A stretch of 64,000 nt of DNA from Hallerella sp964587155 (GCA_964587155.1 CAZPKF010000013.1:1-64000), one strand, 5' to 3'; shown: positions 8,317 to 17,050, counted from the first letter of the stretch. Made by a program: numbers and translations. The notes: a model not told the origin generated them from the sequence alone.

Positions 8317-10110
8317 TTAAGCTTGCTTTTTCGGATCTAGCATGTTGATGGAAACGTGCAGATCGTTCAGCTGGCTTACGTCAACTTCACTCGGGCACTG
8401 GTCCATGGGACTGGACGCGCTGGTGTTCTTGGGGAACGCAATAAAGTCGCGGATGGATTCCTGACCTTCCATGGTGGCGACGACGCGGTCTAGACCGAAG
8501 GCGAGGCCTCCATGCGGCGGCGCGCCGAACTTGAACGCGTCGACGAAGAAGCCGAATTTGTCGCGGACCTGTTCTTCGGAAAGGCCCAACAGGCGGAAGA
8601 CTTTTTCCTGAACTTTCGGATCGTGGATACGGATGGAGCCTCCGCCGATTTCGACGCCGTTCAAAACCAAGTCGTAAGCTTCGGCGTTGCAATCCTTGAG
8701 GTTGCCGTCGAGCATCATCTGGAGATGTTCGGGCAGCGGATTGGTAAACGGATGGTGCATCGCCATGTAACGGCCTTCCGTTTCGCTGTATTCGAACATC
8801 GGGAATTCCGTAATCCAGACGAATTCACGTTTTTTGGGGTCACGAAGACCTTTGATGCGGGCCACTTCCAAGCGGAGCTGCCCCATGGCTGTCGCAGCGA
8901 CCTTTTCCGGACCGGCGATGAAGAACATCAAATCGCCCGTATGAGCGCCGATGGCATCGCGGAGGGCGTTCAACTGTTCAGTCGTGAAGAATTTTCCGAC
9001 TTGAGTTTCGACAACGTCGTCTTCTTTGACGCGCATCCAGACAAGGCCTTTCGCACCGTATTTGCCGACATAAGCGGTGAGGTCGTCTATCTGTTTGCGG
9101 GTGAAATCGACGCAACCCTTGGCAGCGAGTCCGCGGACTTTTCCGCCGGCGGCGACGGCGTTCTTGAACACACCGAAGTTCGATGTGGCGGCAATGTCGG
9201 AAACATCGTGGATTTCCAAGTCAAAACGCAGGTCCGGTTTGTCGGAACCGTATTTGAGCATCGCTTCGCGCCATTTCATGCGGCGGATGTGGGTGGGAGG
9301 TTCAAAATTCCAAACTTTGCCCAAGACTTCGGAAACGAACTTGTCGAACATTTCCATCACTTCGTCTTGGTTTACGAAAGACATTTCCACGTCGATCTGG
9401 GTAAATTCCGGTTGGCGGTCAGCGCGCAGGTCTTCGTCGCGGAAACATTTCGCAATTTGGAAGTAACGGTCGAACCCGGCAATCATCAACAGCTGCTTGT
9501 ATTGCTGCGGAGATTGCGGCAGGGCGTAGAATTTGCCCGGATTTACGCGGGAGGGCACCAGGTAGTCGCGAGCGCCTTCCGGTGTCGATTTGCACAGCAC
9601 GGGAGTTTCGATGTTTTCGAATCCGTTTGCGTAAAAGAATTCATTGACGGCCTTAAGGAAACGGCTTTTGAGGAGGAGATTCTTCTGGATCCACGGGCGG
9701 CGGAGGTCCAGGTAGCGGTATTGCAACCGGAAGTCGTCGTTTTCCTTGCTTTCTTCTTTGGCGTTGTTGATTTCAATGGGGGACGTTTGCGCTTCGTTCA
9801 AAATTTCGAGCTTGTCGACTTTGACATCGACCATGCCTGTCGCAATTTTATCGTTTTCCATGCCTTCGGGGCGCGCTTGGACTTCTCCCGTAATATAGAT
9901 GACGTATTCGTTGCGGAGCTTGTCCGCAAGCTTGTGCACCTCTGCATTGCGTTCCGGGTTGAAGACGACTTGAGTCTTGCCGTATTTGTCACGAAGATCC
10001 ACGAAAATGACACCGCCCAAATCGCGGCGGCGATCGACCCATCCGGCGAGGGAGACTGTTTTTCCGATGTCTTCCTGGCGGAGTTCGCCACAGTTGTGTG
10101 TACGTTTCAT
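8317..10110 (-). CDS. aspS: Aspartyl-tRNA synthetase (AspRS, bacterial type)
   Basis: The 597-residue class II synthetase charges tRNA-Asp. An N-terminal OB-fold anticodon-binding domain (GWVDRRRDLGGVIFVDLRDKYG) is followed by the catalytic core. Motif 2 includes FRDEDLRADRQPEFTQID, and motif 3 is PPHGGLAFGLDRVV. The bacterial GAD insertion lies between them. The long form with GAD is the usual bacterial type. Whether it is discriminating or non-discriminating cannot be decided safely. The ATG at 10110 follows AAGGAAG. The promoter TATATTTG lies 36 nt upstream. Confidence 0.95.
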   Translation of the reverse strand: MKRTHNCGELRQEDIGKTVSLAGWVDRRRDLGGVIFVDLRDKYGKTQVVFNPERNAEVHKLADKLRNEYVIYITGEVQARPEGMENDKIATGMVDVKVDKLEILNEAQTSPIEINNAKEESKENDDFRLQYRYLDLRRPWIQKNLLLKSRFLKAVNEFFYANGFENIETPVLCKSTPEGARDYLVPSRVNPGKFYALPQSPQQYKQLLMIAGFDRYFQIAKCFRDEDLRADRQPEFTQIDVEMSFVNQDEVMEMFDKFVSEVLGKVWNFEPPTHIRRMKWREAMLKYGSDKPDLRFDLEIHDVSDIAATSNFGVFKNAVAAGGKVRGLAAKGCVDFTRKQIDDLTAYVGKYGAKGLVWMRVKEDDVVETQVGKFFTTEQLNALRDAIGAHTGDLMFFIAGPEKVAATAMGQLRLEVARIKGLRDPKKREFVWITEFPMFEYSETEGRYMAMHHPFTNPLPEHLQMMLDGNLKDCNAEAYDLVLNGVEIGGGSIRIHDPKVQEKVFRLLGLSEEQVRDKFGFFVDAFKFGAPPHGGLAFGLDRVVATMEGQESIRDFIAFPKNTSASSPMDQCPSEVDVSQLNDLHVSINMLDPKKQA

Positions 10111-10145
10111 AAAAAGAACTTCCTTGATTGGGAATTGAAGCGCGT

Positions 10146-10153
10146 CAAATATA
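10146..10153 (-). promoter_or_regulatory. aspS promoter -10/-7 element TATATTTG
   Basis: On the minus strand TATATTTG matches TAnnTTTG and lies 35 nt before the aspS ATG, leaving room for the AAGGAAG ribosome-binding site. A -35 is not obvious. Confidence 0.45.
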
Positions 10154-10190
10154 GAAAACTCTATTTGCACATACTGGCAAAAAGTTATTT

Positions 10191-10742
10191 TTGGACAAAG
10201 GATTTGAATACGCTTTGAAAAATGGAACGCCGAAATTTTTCCTTTGCCTGTTGACGATTGCCATTTGTGGCGTCGGACTTGTCCTTTGGGATCTTTCCAA
10301 ATTTCCCGTGTACACGGCCGAAAAAAACGGTCTAGTCCCATTTGCCCACGAAAAGCACGGGGATTCCCTCGGAATGGACTGTTCGAAGTGTCACGTCGGA
10401 GCTTATGCGGGCATTCGGGCCGGAATGCCTTCCAAGTCGGATTGCATGGATTGTCACAACTTACCGCTGACCGAATCTTCTGAAATTGAAAAGCTCGACC
10501 GGATTCTTCCCGATGTGGCGGAGAGGCCTTTTCGCTTCACCGGATTGCTTTCGCCGAATGTCGTCTTTCCCCACGGACTTCATGCAAAGGCGGGTGTCGG
10601 CTGTGCAATTTGCCACGGTTCGGCAAAAGAGATAGATGCGGGGAAACGTCCGGATGTTCACATGAAAGATTGCATGGAATGCCATTTGGGAAACCGGGAA
10701 TTTCCAAAGTCAGCGACAGATTGCGCGAGGTGTCACCGGTGA
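10191..10742 (+). CDS. Membrane-anchored pentaheme cytochrome c (ActA/NrfB-like)
   Basis: The 183-residue product has one N-terminal membrane anchor (about 15-34) and five CxxCH haem sites: CSKCH 64-68, CMDCH 85-89, CAICH 138-142, CMECH 161-165 and CARCH 178-182. Extra histidines in FAHEKH and FPHGLHAK can supply distal ligands, so the haems are probably mostly bis-His. The anchored pentaheme plan is that of ActA from alternative complex III. It opens an operon with a four-cluster ferredoxin and an NrfD protein, so it should pass electrons from quinol to a periplasmic partner. The start is uncertain: TTG at 10191, or TTG at 10215 preceded by AAAGGA. GTGA overlap couples it to the next gene. 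Confidence 0.88.
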   Translation: MDKGFEYALKNGTPKFFLCLLTIAICGVGLVLWDLSKFPVYTAEKNGLVPFAHEKHGDSLGMDCSKCHVGAYAGIRAGMPSKSDCMDCHNLPLTESSEIEKLDRILPDVAERPFRFTGLLSPNVVFPHGLHAKAGVGCAICHGSAKEIDAGKRPDVHMKDCMECHLGNREFPKSATDCARCHR

Positions 10743-11617
10743 AATTGTCGCGCGCTTCTTTTTTGAAACTCGTGTCGGGAACGTTCGCGTTGCTAGCCAT
10801 CTTCGGCTGCCGTAAACAAAAAGCGCTGCCGCCGAATGGAAGGCGCGCCGCACCAGTAAAACAGGATTTGTCCCTTTGGAAAAAAGAGTTGGACGAAGCG
10901 CGGAGAAAGTCGTCCATCCCCGAAAAAATGGTGGAAATTCCCCTGCCCGGAAAACATCCAAAATTTCCGGACGCGGCGTTGCGCTTTGGCATGGCGATAG
11001 ACTTGGACCTGTGCGACGGATGCGGAAAATGCGCGCTTGCCTGCATGGTGGAAAACAACGTTCCCCGCGTCAGCGCAGAAGCGGCGCGAAAGGGGCGTTA
11101 CATGCACTGGCTTGAAATGCGCGGAAACGCCCCCGTGATGTGCGCTCATTGTGGAAATGCGCCTTGTGAAAAAGTTTGCCCAACGGGTGCCGCAGTAGCG
11201 TCTCCGGATGGATTTTCTTCGATGGTTTACCCGCGTTGCGTCGGAACGCGTTTTTGCGGTGCGAATTGCCCTTTGCACGCGAGAAAGTTCAATTACGCGG
11301 ACGCCCAAGACGAAGGCCTTGCCGCCAAATTCAACGCCCATGTTCCGCTCCGGCCTCGAGGGGTCATGGAAAAATGTTCGCTTTGCATCCAAAGGCTTCA
11401 AGACGCCCGGATCCGTTCCCGTTTTTTGGGAAAAGAATTTTTGGGAAAGGGCGTGATGACCGCTTGCGCCGAAGCTTGCCCGAAACGAGCCATCCTTTGC
11501 GGAAATTGGCTTGACCCTCAATCCGAACTAGTGCAAACCGCTAAAGAGCGGGGAATTTTCGCCCCGGTTTCTGTTGCAGCGTTTTCTCCGGCCATCGTTT
11601 ATCTGAGGGGAAGATGA
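10739..11617 (+). CDS. Exported 4x[4Fe-4S] ferredoxin-like subunit (NrfC/PsrB/ActB-C-terminal type)
   Basis: This 292-residue protein begins with KLSRASFLKLVSGTFALLAIFGC, a twin-arginine-like (SRxxFLK) signal that could also be read as a lipoprotein signal. Four cysteine groups follow: CDGCGKCALAC, CAHCGNAPCEKVCP, CVGTRFCGANCP, and CSLC with CAEACP near the end. This is the arrangement of DmsB/PsrB/NrfC-type subunits that relay electrons next to NrfD membrane proteins. The large molybdopterin-like domain found in full ActB is absent. The GTG start overlaps the cytochrome stop (GTGA), and its stop overlaps the NrfD start (ATGA), giving strict translational coupling. Confidence 0.85.
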   Translation: MKLSRASFLKLVSGTFALLAIFGCRKQKALPPNGRRAAPVKQDLSLWKKELDEARRKSSIPEKMVEIPLPGKHPKFPDAALRFGMAIDLDLCDGCGKCALACMVENNVPRVSAEAARKGRYMHWLEMRGNAPVMCAHCGNAPCEKVCPTGAAVASPDGFSSMVYPRCVGTRFCGANCPLHARKFNYADAQDEGLAAKFNAHVPLRPRGVMEKCSLCIQRLQDARIRSRFLGKEFLGKGVMTACAEACPKRAILCGNWLDPQSELVQTAKERGIFAPVSVAAFSPAIVYLRGR

Positions 11618-13263
11618 AGAATCGGTTCGTCTTGGCGCTCGGAATATCGCTTCTGTTGCCGGGCATTTTTGCTTTGGTGACGGCCCTTGTGCAGGGTCCC
11701 GGAAGCTGGGCGCTTTCACAAAAGGCGTTCTGGGGAACTCCGATTGCAAATTTTGTCTTTTGGATTGGGCTTGCGCATGCGGGAACTTTCTTTTCTGCGG
11801 TCTTGTTGGTCTTGGGGGTGCGCTTTGGACGGCGAGTCGCCTTGATTGCTGAAATTTCAACGATCGCTTCGCTTTTTGTCGCCGCGACCTATCCTTTGGT
11901 GCACATGGGAGTTCCTCAGCGCTTTTACGCAATGATTCCTCTTGGAAATTCTCGGCATTTTTACGTCAATGCGGAATCGCCTCTCGTTTGGGATTTCGCC
12001 GCCATTTTTGTCTATGCGGCAATGTCGACGCTTTATCTCAGCGTCCATTTGCTTTCGGCAAAAAATCCCGCGGTTGAAAAATTTCGCAAGCCTTTCGCTT
12101 GGATTCTTTTCCCGTTGGTGCTGTGGGTGCACACAATCGTTTCAATGGATTTCGCCGTGACCTTTGTTCCCGAATGGCGTGGCGGCTACTTTCCGATGTT
12201 CTTTATTTTCGGAGCGTTGTATTCTGGAGTATCCCTTGTCATCATTTTACTCGAAGCATTGGGAAAACGCGTCCGGCGCGTCGAAGAGTTATTCCTTTGT
12301 TTTTCATGGGCGATGCTTGTCTTTTGGATCTGGGAGGCGGTTTTCAAAGGCGTTTGGCATGGGGAAGTTCTAACGTTCGGATTTCTCGCCGTGCAGCTTT
12401 TGTGGCTTCCCCAAGTACGTGAAAATGCCAAGGCCCGAGTCGCCGTAGCCCTTTCCGCCCTTTTCGCCCTTTGGCTGGAACGCGTGGAATTGGTGAGTCC
12501 CGCTTCACCGGAATGGGCATGGGTGGATTTTGGGTTTGCCGCCTTTGGAGTAGGGTTCTTTATCGTTGCATTCTATGCGTTGTTTTTTTGCCTAAAACGT
12601 CTTTTCCCCAAGGCGTTCGGCGATTTGACGGGGGAGAGTTCAACGCGCGAAGTTCCTTTGGCCGCAAAGCCGTTTGCCGTTTCTGTCGTCTGCGGCGTTT
12701 TGGTCGCAGGAACGTTTGCCGTTTACTTTATTCGAAATGCTCCGGATTTTCCTCCGATACGCCTTCTGCCCGTTTTGTTCCCGCTGGCGGCTTTGATTTG
12801 TGGAATTGCGCTTTTCCTTTTGATGGCTTGCGAACTTTGGGGAACGCGCAGGGCACTTTCTTTCGCTGGAGTGGCTTTGTTCTTTTTGGGTGCCGTGGGC
12901 GGGGGAGTTTTTCGGGGAACAGATGTGGATTACGTGGAAGCGTTTCCGGAAATCCGCGATGAAAAATCATTGGATGCCGCATCCGGAGACTTTGCCGGGG
13001 AATTGTGGAACGCAAGATGCGCCGCTTGCCATGGGAAAAACGGGGAATTCAACCGAAAATTTGTCCATGCGTATTATCCTTTACCGCAAAAACTTTCCTT
13101 GGCGCGGATTGATTCGCTTGGAATGGACTCTTTGGCGAAAGTCATTTTGCACGGACGCGGTTATATGCAACCATTTTTCGGACGAGTGTCAGAAGAAGAA
13201 GCGCGGAAATTGGCCGATTATTTGAAACTTTTGGCCATGCGGAAGGAGAGCGCCCTGCCATGA
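11614..13263 (+). CDS. NrfD/PsrC-like quinol membrane subunit fused to a monohaem cytochrome c domain
   Basis: The first 435 residues are a polytopic membrane domain with about ten hydrophobic segments and NrfD/PsrC/ActC features (ANFVFWIGLAHAGTFFSAVLLV, VSMDFAVTFVPEWRGGYFPMFF). After a short linker, residues 457-549 form a soluble cytochrome c domain. It has CAACH at 469-473 and a candidate axial methionine in GYMQPFFGRVS (M518), followed by the usual terminal helix EEEARKLADYLKLLA. In complex III alternatives this haem is usually a separate subunit, so the fusion is unusual. It is expected to oxidise (or reduce) quinol together with the two preceding genes. It overlaps both neighbours by ATGA. 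Confidence 0.85.
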   Translation: MKNRFVLALGISLLLPGIFALVTALVQGPGSWALSQKAFWGTPIANFVFWIGLAHAGTFFSAVLLVLGVRFGRRVALIAEISTIASLFVAATYPLVHMGVPQRFYAMIPLGNSRHFYVNAESPLVWDFAAIFVYAAMSTLYLSVHLLSAKNPAVEKFRKPFAWILFPLVLWVHTIVSMDFAVTFVPEWRGGYFPMFFIFGALYSGVSLVIILLEALGKRVRRVEELFLCFSWAMLVFWIWEAVFKGVWHGEVLTFGFLAVQLLWLPQVRENAKARVAVALSALFALWLERVELVSPASPEWAWVDFGFAAFGVGFFIVAFYALFFCLKRLFPKAFGDLTGESSTREVPLAAKPFAVSVVCGVLVAGTFAVYFIRNAPDFPPIRLLPVLFPLAALICGIALFLLMACELWGTRRALSFAGVALFFLGAVGGGVFRGTDVDYVEAFPEIRDEKSLDAASGDFAGELWNARCAACHGKNGEFNRKFVHAYYPLPQKLSLARIDSLGMDSLAKVILHGRGYMQPFFGRVSEEEARKLADYLKLLAMRKESALP

Positions 13264-13715
13264 GTTCCTTTTTTTACATGATTTCCGCTTTATTCGCCAT
13301 GTTGCCTTCGCCCTTTCTTTTCAAAGGGAAAATGTCCCTTCCGTTGCGCGGCGCTTTATTGTGCATGGTGCTCTTGGCCGACGAACTTTTTGTATTTCTC
13401 GTTTTTTCTCCGGAATTCCATCGATATGATATTTTACCGTTTCGGATGTTCGCGCTGGCGCTTTGCTTTTCAACACTTTTTTTAAGCCGAAAGCGGCGTT
13501 TTTTTGAATCGCTCGCGACCATTCTCTGGATTTGGATTGATTTCTTCGGAATGCTTTCCCTGTCTTACCGGGGCATCGATATGAATTTTTGGCCGTTTTG
13601 CCTTTTGACACTTGCCTTTTTGCCGATTTTCAAGATGCATCCCTATAAGCGGGAAACACGGTTCCTGTTGGCTGTGATTTGGATGGTGGCCTGGATGCTA
13701 TTCTTCCGGATTTGA
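13260..13715 (+). CDS. Small four-helix membrane protein of the cytochrome operon
   Basis: This 151-residue, strongly hydrophobic protein has about four membrane segments (MISALFAMLPSPFLF, GALLCMVLLADELFVFLVF, FRMFALALCFSTLFL, FLLAVIWMVAWMLFF) separated by basic loops. I do not recognise a family. The start overlaps the NrfD-cytochrome stop by ATGA, so it belongs to the same operon. By position it could be an extra membrane subunit or assembly factor, comparable to the small membrane subunits ActD/ActF, but sequence evidence for that is lacking. No terminator is visible after it; the next 480 nt hold mobile-element debris. Confidence 0.6.
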   Translation: MSSFFYMISALFAMLPSPFLFKGKMSLPLRGALLCMVLLADELFVFLVFSPEFHRYDILPFRMFALALCFSTLFLSRKRRFFESLATILWIWIDFFGMLSLSYRGIDMNFWPFCLLTLAFLPIFKMHPYKRETRFLLAVIWMVAWMLFFRI

Positions 13716-13816
13716 GGTCATAACGGCATTTCCCTGTGCAATTCTGATCAGGTTGTTACGTATTTGTCTGTTAATCATTCGGCGTGCGTTAGACGAGAAA
13801 GCTAAGGTGGTGCAGG

Positions 13817-14111
13817 GTGAATTTCCAAGCAGAGCGAGACTTGATTCCACGACAAAGAACCAGAAATGAGTTAGAAACGCATAAAATCCTTCGCATCGAG
13901 GATGTAGAGCCATACTGGCGAGTTTTCTAAGACCTTCACTGGCACCAAGCGAGACCTTGACAGATTCTCGGACATTGACAAGGTCCCGATTGGATTTTTA
14001 CAAGGCTTGGGCATGAAAAAGGCCAGCTCGTTATGGGCGGGTTTCGACAGATCTGCGGGGAATGCGGAAATTTGTTTTGAACGCCTGCATAAACGTTTTT
14101 TGCTTGATTAG
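13817..14111 (+). pseudogene. Decayed coding remnant, possibly a phage/plasmid replication or recombination gene
   Basis: Two overlapping frames each look coding and join by a single-base shift near 13920. The first runs from GTG 13817 (VNFQAERDLIPRQRTRN to KILRIEDVEPYW). The second is open from 13908 to the TAG at 14109 (EFSKTFTGTKRDLDRF, then SSLWAGFDRSAGNAEICFERL). Together they read as one protein end of about 100 residues. I do not recognise it. The base composition and the small ssDNA-binding-like gene right after it suggest a relic of a small phage or plasmid. The rest of 13716-14197 shows no intact gene. Confidence 0.35.
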
Positions 14112-14197
14112 TTTACATAATGGGCATTATCGGACATAGCGAAGAGGTAGCTACAAAAATGTATGACCATATTAACCGCCACCAAAAAGGAAAAAAC

Positions 14198-14486
14198 ATG
14201 CAAGTTCAAACAGAAGCCATCCTCTTCAATGTAGCGACAGTTCACAGCACGAAGAAGAACAAAGATTACAACACGCTTGATTTCATTTTGGACGGAGTGC
14301 CTAAGAAATTTTTCGTCAGTGACGAAGTATTCAACAGTTTTTTAGTGAATACAGTAGTCAAACGGTTCCAAGAACAAGGGAGAAATCCCTTGCAGTATGC
14401 TTATACGAATAACATGTTTAACCGAACGATTCAAATTCTCCGCTCAGAAATATCATGTAGATTTCACAGCAGAAGAACAAGCTTAG
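14198..14486 (+). pseudogene. Small phage/plasmid-like protein, frameshifted (ssDNA-binding-like)
   Basis: The ATG at 14198 has a good ribosome-binding site (AAAAGG). The frame reads MQVQTEAILFNVATVHSTKK through GRNPLQYAYTNNMFN. At about 14420 the coding character moves to the +1 frame, giving ERFKFSAQKYHVDFTAEEQA and a TAG at 14484. The restored product is about 95 residues, a size and composition that fit small phage ssDNA-binding or helix-destabilising proteins, but I have no motif to prove it. Immediately upstream in the same frame is MGIIGHSEEVATKMYDH, which resembles the C-terminal GHSxxxxTxxYxH box of tyrosine recombinases. The shift could be real decay or a sequencing error. Confidence 0.4.
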
Positions 14487-14694
14487 CGTTCGGTTCATTT
14501 CATTTATGCACGAGGTTTTCCAAAATCACTAGAAAGCCTTGTGCTTTTTTATTGCCCAAGGAACTTTTCCCAATTTACTTTTTTCCCAATTAAATTTCGA
14601 AACCTCACCATTATGCTTAGAGTCTGTATTTTTATGTAGCGTTCATGTGAATTCATTTTTTTATTTTACCAAAAACAATATTTGGAAAAAACGA

Positions 14695-15576
14695 ATGAAA
14701 AAATGGATATTCTTGGTTGCGGCCCTCTCATTTTCCATCTCCTTTGCGCAAACGGACTCCGCTGCCGTAAAAAATCTTTCTGGAGAAACGGTCGAAACTG
14801 CGGAAATTAAAAAAAATGCCGAGACGACAGGGAAAATTTTCCTATTGGATCATTTGGGACACAATATGCTCTGGAGCGCAATCGGTTGGCCGTTGGCGTT
14901 CCATTTGGCGGGCGGCGGTGCCACTTATTACCTTTCCACGCGCGATTACGATTTGATGACGGCTCGCTTTGCTGCCCGGCAGAATAAAACGGCGTTTGGC
15001 GTTGCTTTTGGTCCCGGCATGATGATGGGAACTTTTTTCCCCGTACTCGTTCCGGGATACATGTTGTTTTTGAGCGACAATCGGGTTTTGAACAACACGG
15101 GAGCCGTGGCGGCTCAGGCGACGGCGATTGCGTTCCTTTACAACAACATCCTCAAAGCGATTTCCGGACGTGAACACCCCGATGCCGAAAAAAACAATGG
15201 CGAACTTTCCCGCGATTTCAAATGGGGATTCTTGAAACGCGGTGTTTTTTACGGTTGGCCATCCGGGCATTCCATGACGAATGCAGCCTTGGCCATGAGC
15301 ATCGCCAGTTACCATCGTGAAAAACCTTTTGTCGTCGCCGGGTGCGCATTGTATGCCACTTACATTGCGACTAGCATGGTATTGGGGGCCAAAGGTGAAG
15401 CCCACTGGCTTTCCGATGCAGTGGCGGGAACCCTGATGGGAGCCTCTATCGGCTGGTATGTCGGTTCCACTTTTTATAGACAAAAAACGGGCCAAAAAGA
15501 AAGCGTCTCACGAGTGAGCATCTCTCCCCTCTTCTTTGACGATTATAAGGGTGCTGTAATCAGCGTGCGGATTTGA
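14695..15576 (+). CDS. Exported PAP2-superfamily phosphatase
   Basis: The 293-residue product has a signal peptide (MKKWIFLVAALSFSISFAQ), about five membrane segments and the PAP2 phosphatase motifs. These are KAISGREHP (motif 1, a variant of KxxxxxxRP), PSGHSMT (motif 2, catalytic His) and GAKGEAHWLSDAVAG (motif 3, His and Asp of the SRxxxxxHxxxD element, with the Ser-Arg replaced). Such enzymes hydrolyse phosphatidic acid, undecaprenyl diphosphate or lipid A phosphates; the substrate cannot be told. The ATG at 14695 is chosen to place the signal peptide first. It stands alone downstream of the mobile-element remnant. Confidence 0.8.
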   Translation: MKKWIFLVAALSFSISFAQTDSAAVKNLSGETVETAEIKKNAETTGKIFLLDHLGHNMLWSAIGWPLAFHLAGGGATYYLSTRDYDLMTARFAARQNKTAFGVAFGPGMMMGTFFPVLVPGYMLFLSDNRVLNNTGAVAAQATAIAFLYNNILKAISGREHPDAEKNNGELSRDFKWGFLKRGVFYGWPSGHSMTNAALAMSIASYHREKPFVVAGCALYATYIATSMVLGAKGEAHWLSDAVAGTLMGASIGWYVGSTFYRQKTGQKESVSRVSISPLFFDDYKGAVISVRI

Positions 15577-15655
15577 TTCCATCCTTTTGACAAGAGTCGG
15601 TCACCTTTCCAAATCATGAATGTTTCTCCAATGGACTGTCGCGTTGAAAATCCAG

Positions 15656-15686
15656 TTGAAAAATTCAGGCAGTATAAATATTTTTG
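15656..15686 (+). promoter_or_regulatory. Promoter of the lipoprotein gene at 15719
   Basis: TTGAAA (15656-15661), a 17-nt spacer and TATTTTTG (15679-15686) make a near-ideal housekeeping promoter. The predicted start leaves about 27 nt of leader with AGGAG. Confidence 0.6.
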
Positions 15687-15718
15687 CAACGTGTAGTCAC
15701 CCATCAACAGGAGCACTT

Positions 15719-16387
15719 ATGCATATTCGGAAAAAATTTCTTTTGGCAATTTTCTTGTCCGCAGTCGTCTTGCCGACCTTGTGGAGCTGCGCTGCATCGC
15801 GGAAACTCCAAGCCGCATCTGTTTTGAAAAAGTGTGAACTCGAAATCACCGGAGCCCGCTTGGATTCTGTGAATTTGAACTTGGACCGGTTTATGAATCC
15901 GGAATCTGCGCCAAAGCATTCGCCGATTCCCAACGCCAGACTGATTCTTCTTGTCCAAAATGTTGCCCAGGGAAAAATTCCAGACAGTTTGGGCGTTTTG
16001 CACTTTGCCATTTCAACGGGCATCCGCAACGCCTCCGAAGACACGCTTTGGTTGCGATCGGTCAAGATGCAGGTGCATTTCGACTCCCTTTCCGTTTTGC
16101 CGATTGATTACAACGATTCCGCGCTGGCCATTTCACCGGGACGTTCCGAAGCGTTCTTTCCGACACATCTTCTGATTGGGCCGCAAATATGGAAGATTCT
16201 TTCGCCGGATACCATCCGGGTCACTGGCGATTTGGAGTTTTCCCTTTCCAAAGACGGTGAACCCGTTCCCTTCCACGTCGACCGCAAACGGGCCATTTTG
16301 CCTGAAGAGCGTACGGCGTTTTTGGACCGCGCCAAGGAACAGGTCCTTTCCACAATCATCGATTCTTGGACAAACGATTTGCGCTGA
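15719..16387 (+). CDS. Putative lipoprotein of unknown function
   Basis: This 222-residue protein has a lipoprotein signal peptide ending in LPTLWSC (lipid-modified C24). The body (about 35-205) is beta-rich, with repeated ITGARLDSVNLNL, ARLILLVQN and IRVTGDLEFSL strands, vaguely like LEA14/WHy or immunoglobulin-like domains. I cannot name the family. The C-terminus is a short helix (RTAFLDRAKEQVLSTIIDSW). The start at 15719 has AGGAG 6 nt upstream. rdgB follows after 30 nt on the same strand and may be cotranscribed. Confidence 0.6.
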   Translation: MHIRKKFLLAIFLSAVVLPTLWSCAASRKLQAASVLKKCELEITGARLDSVNLNLDRFMNPESAPKHSPIPNARLILLVQNVAQGKIPDSLGVLHFAISTGIRNASEDTLWLRSVKMQVHFDSLSVLPIDYNDSALAISPGRSEAFFPTHLLIGPQIWKILSPDTIRVTGDLEFSLSKDGEPVPFHVDRKRAILPEERTAFLDRAKEQVLSTIIDSWTNDLR

Positions 16388-16417
16388 GTCAAAAGATTCA
16401 CGAAGAAAAGGAACACC

Positions 16418-17050
16418 TTGAAACATTTATTTGTAATCGCAACAGGAAACGCCGGGAAAATCCGGGATTTTTCGTACATTCTAGGAACAGAACGGAACGA
16501 TTTCAAGACTCTTTCGGACATCGGGTTTGACGGCGATATCGTTGAAAACGGAAATTCTTTTGCCGAAAACGCCGTCATCAAATCTTCGACGACGGCAAAA
16601 TGGCTTGCCGCCAAAGGCATCGAAGCCACTGTCCTCGCAGACGATTCCGGATTAGAAGTTTTTTCGTTGGGGGGTGAACCGGGAATTTTCAGCGCACGCT
16701 ATGCGGGGATTCATGGAGACGATTTCGCGAACAATCAAAAGCTTCTCGAAAAGCTCCAGGGAAAAGACGACCGCACGGCACGTTATTTTTGCGCACTTTC
16801 CCGCCAAACGGTCCGTAAAAACGCCCGGGATGAATTCGAAATTTCCGAACCGGAAATTTTTGAAGGGGAATGCCGCGGTCACATCGGCGACTCCCCTGCC
16901 GGCGACAAGGGCTTCGGTTATGATCCTCTGTTCATTCCCGACGGAGAATCCCGGACTTTTGCGCAAATGGAACTTGCCGAGAAAAAGCCCATCAGTCATC
17001 GCGGAAACGCCATTCGGGCTTTGCGGAAGGCTTTAGAATCCGGGCGTTAG
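16418..17050 (+). CDS. rdgB: Non-canonical purine NTP pyrophosphatase (RdgB/HAM1)
   Basis: The 210-residue enzyme hydrolyses dITP, XTP and ITP to monophosphates and so keeps deaminated purines out of nucleic acids. Conserved segments are the N-terminal VIATGNAGKIRDF, NGNSFAENAVIKS, LADDSGLEVFSLGGEPGIFSARYAG, GDKGFGYDPLFIPDG and SHRGNAIRAL. The start is a TTG at 16418 preceded by AAAAGGAA; no ATG lies in a suitable place. Its stop overlaps the stop region of the convergent DUF763 gene by 4 nt. Confidence 0.93.
   Translation: MKHLFVIATGNAGKIRDFSYILGTERNDFKTLSDIGFDGDIVENGNSFAENAVIKSSTTAKWLAAKGIEATVLADDSGLEVFSLGGEPGIFSARYAGIHGDDFANNQKLLEKLQGKDDRTARYFCALSRQTVRKNARDEFEISEPEIFEGECRGHIGDSPAGDKGFGYDPLFIPDGESRTFAQMELAEKKPISHRGNAIRALRKALESGR

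Noticed and set aside
13698..13913. 71-codon frame on the minus strand after the cytochrome operon
   Set aside because: No ribosome-binding site, no recognisable domain, and it overlaps the end of the membrane-protein gene and the plus-strand remnant.
14120..14197. Independent tyrosine recombinase gene
   Set aside because: Only a short GHSxxxxTxxYxH-like string is present; the catalytic Arg and Tyr regions are missing and the frame runs into the next small gene. It is kept only as part of the mobile remnant.
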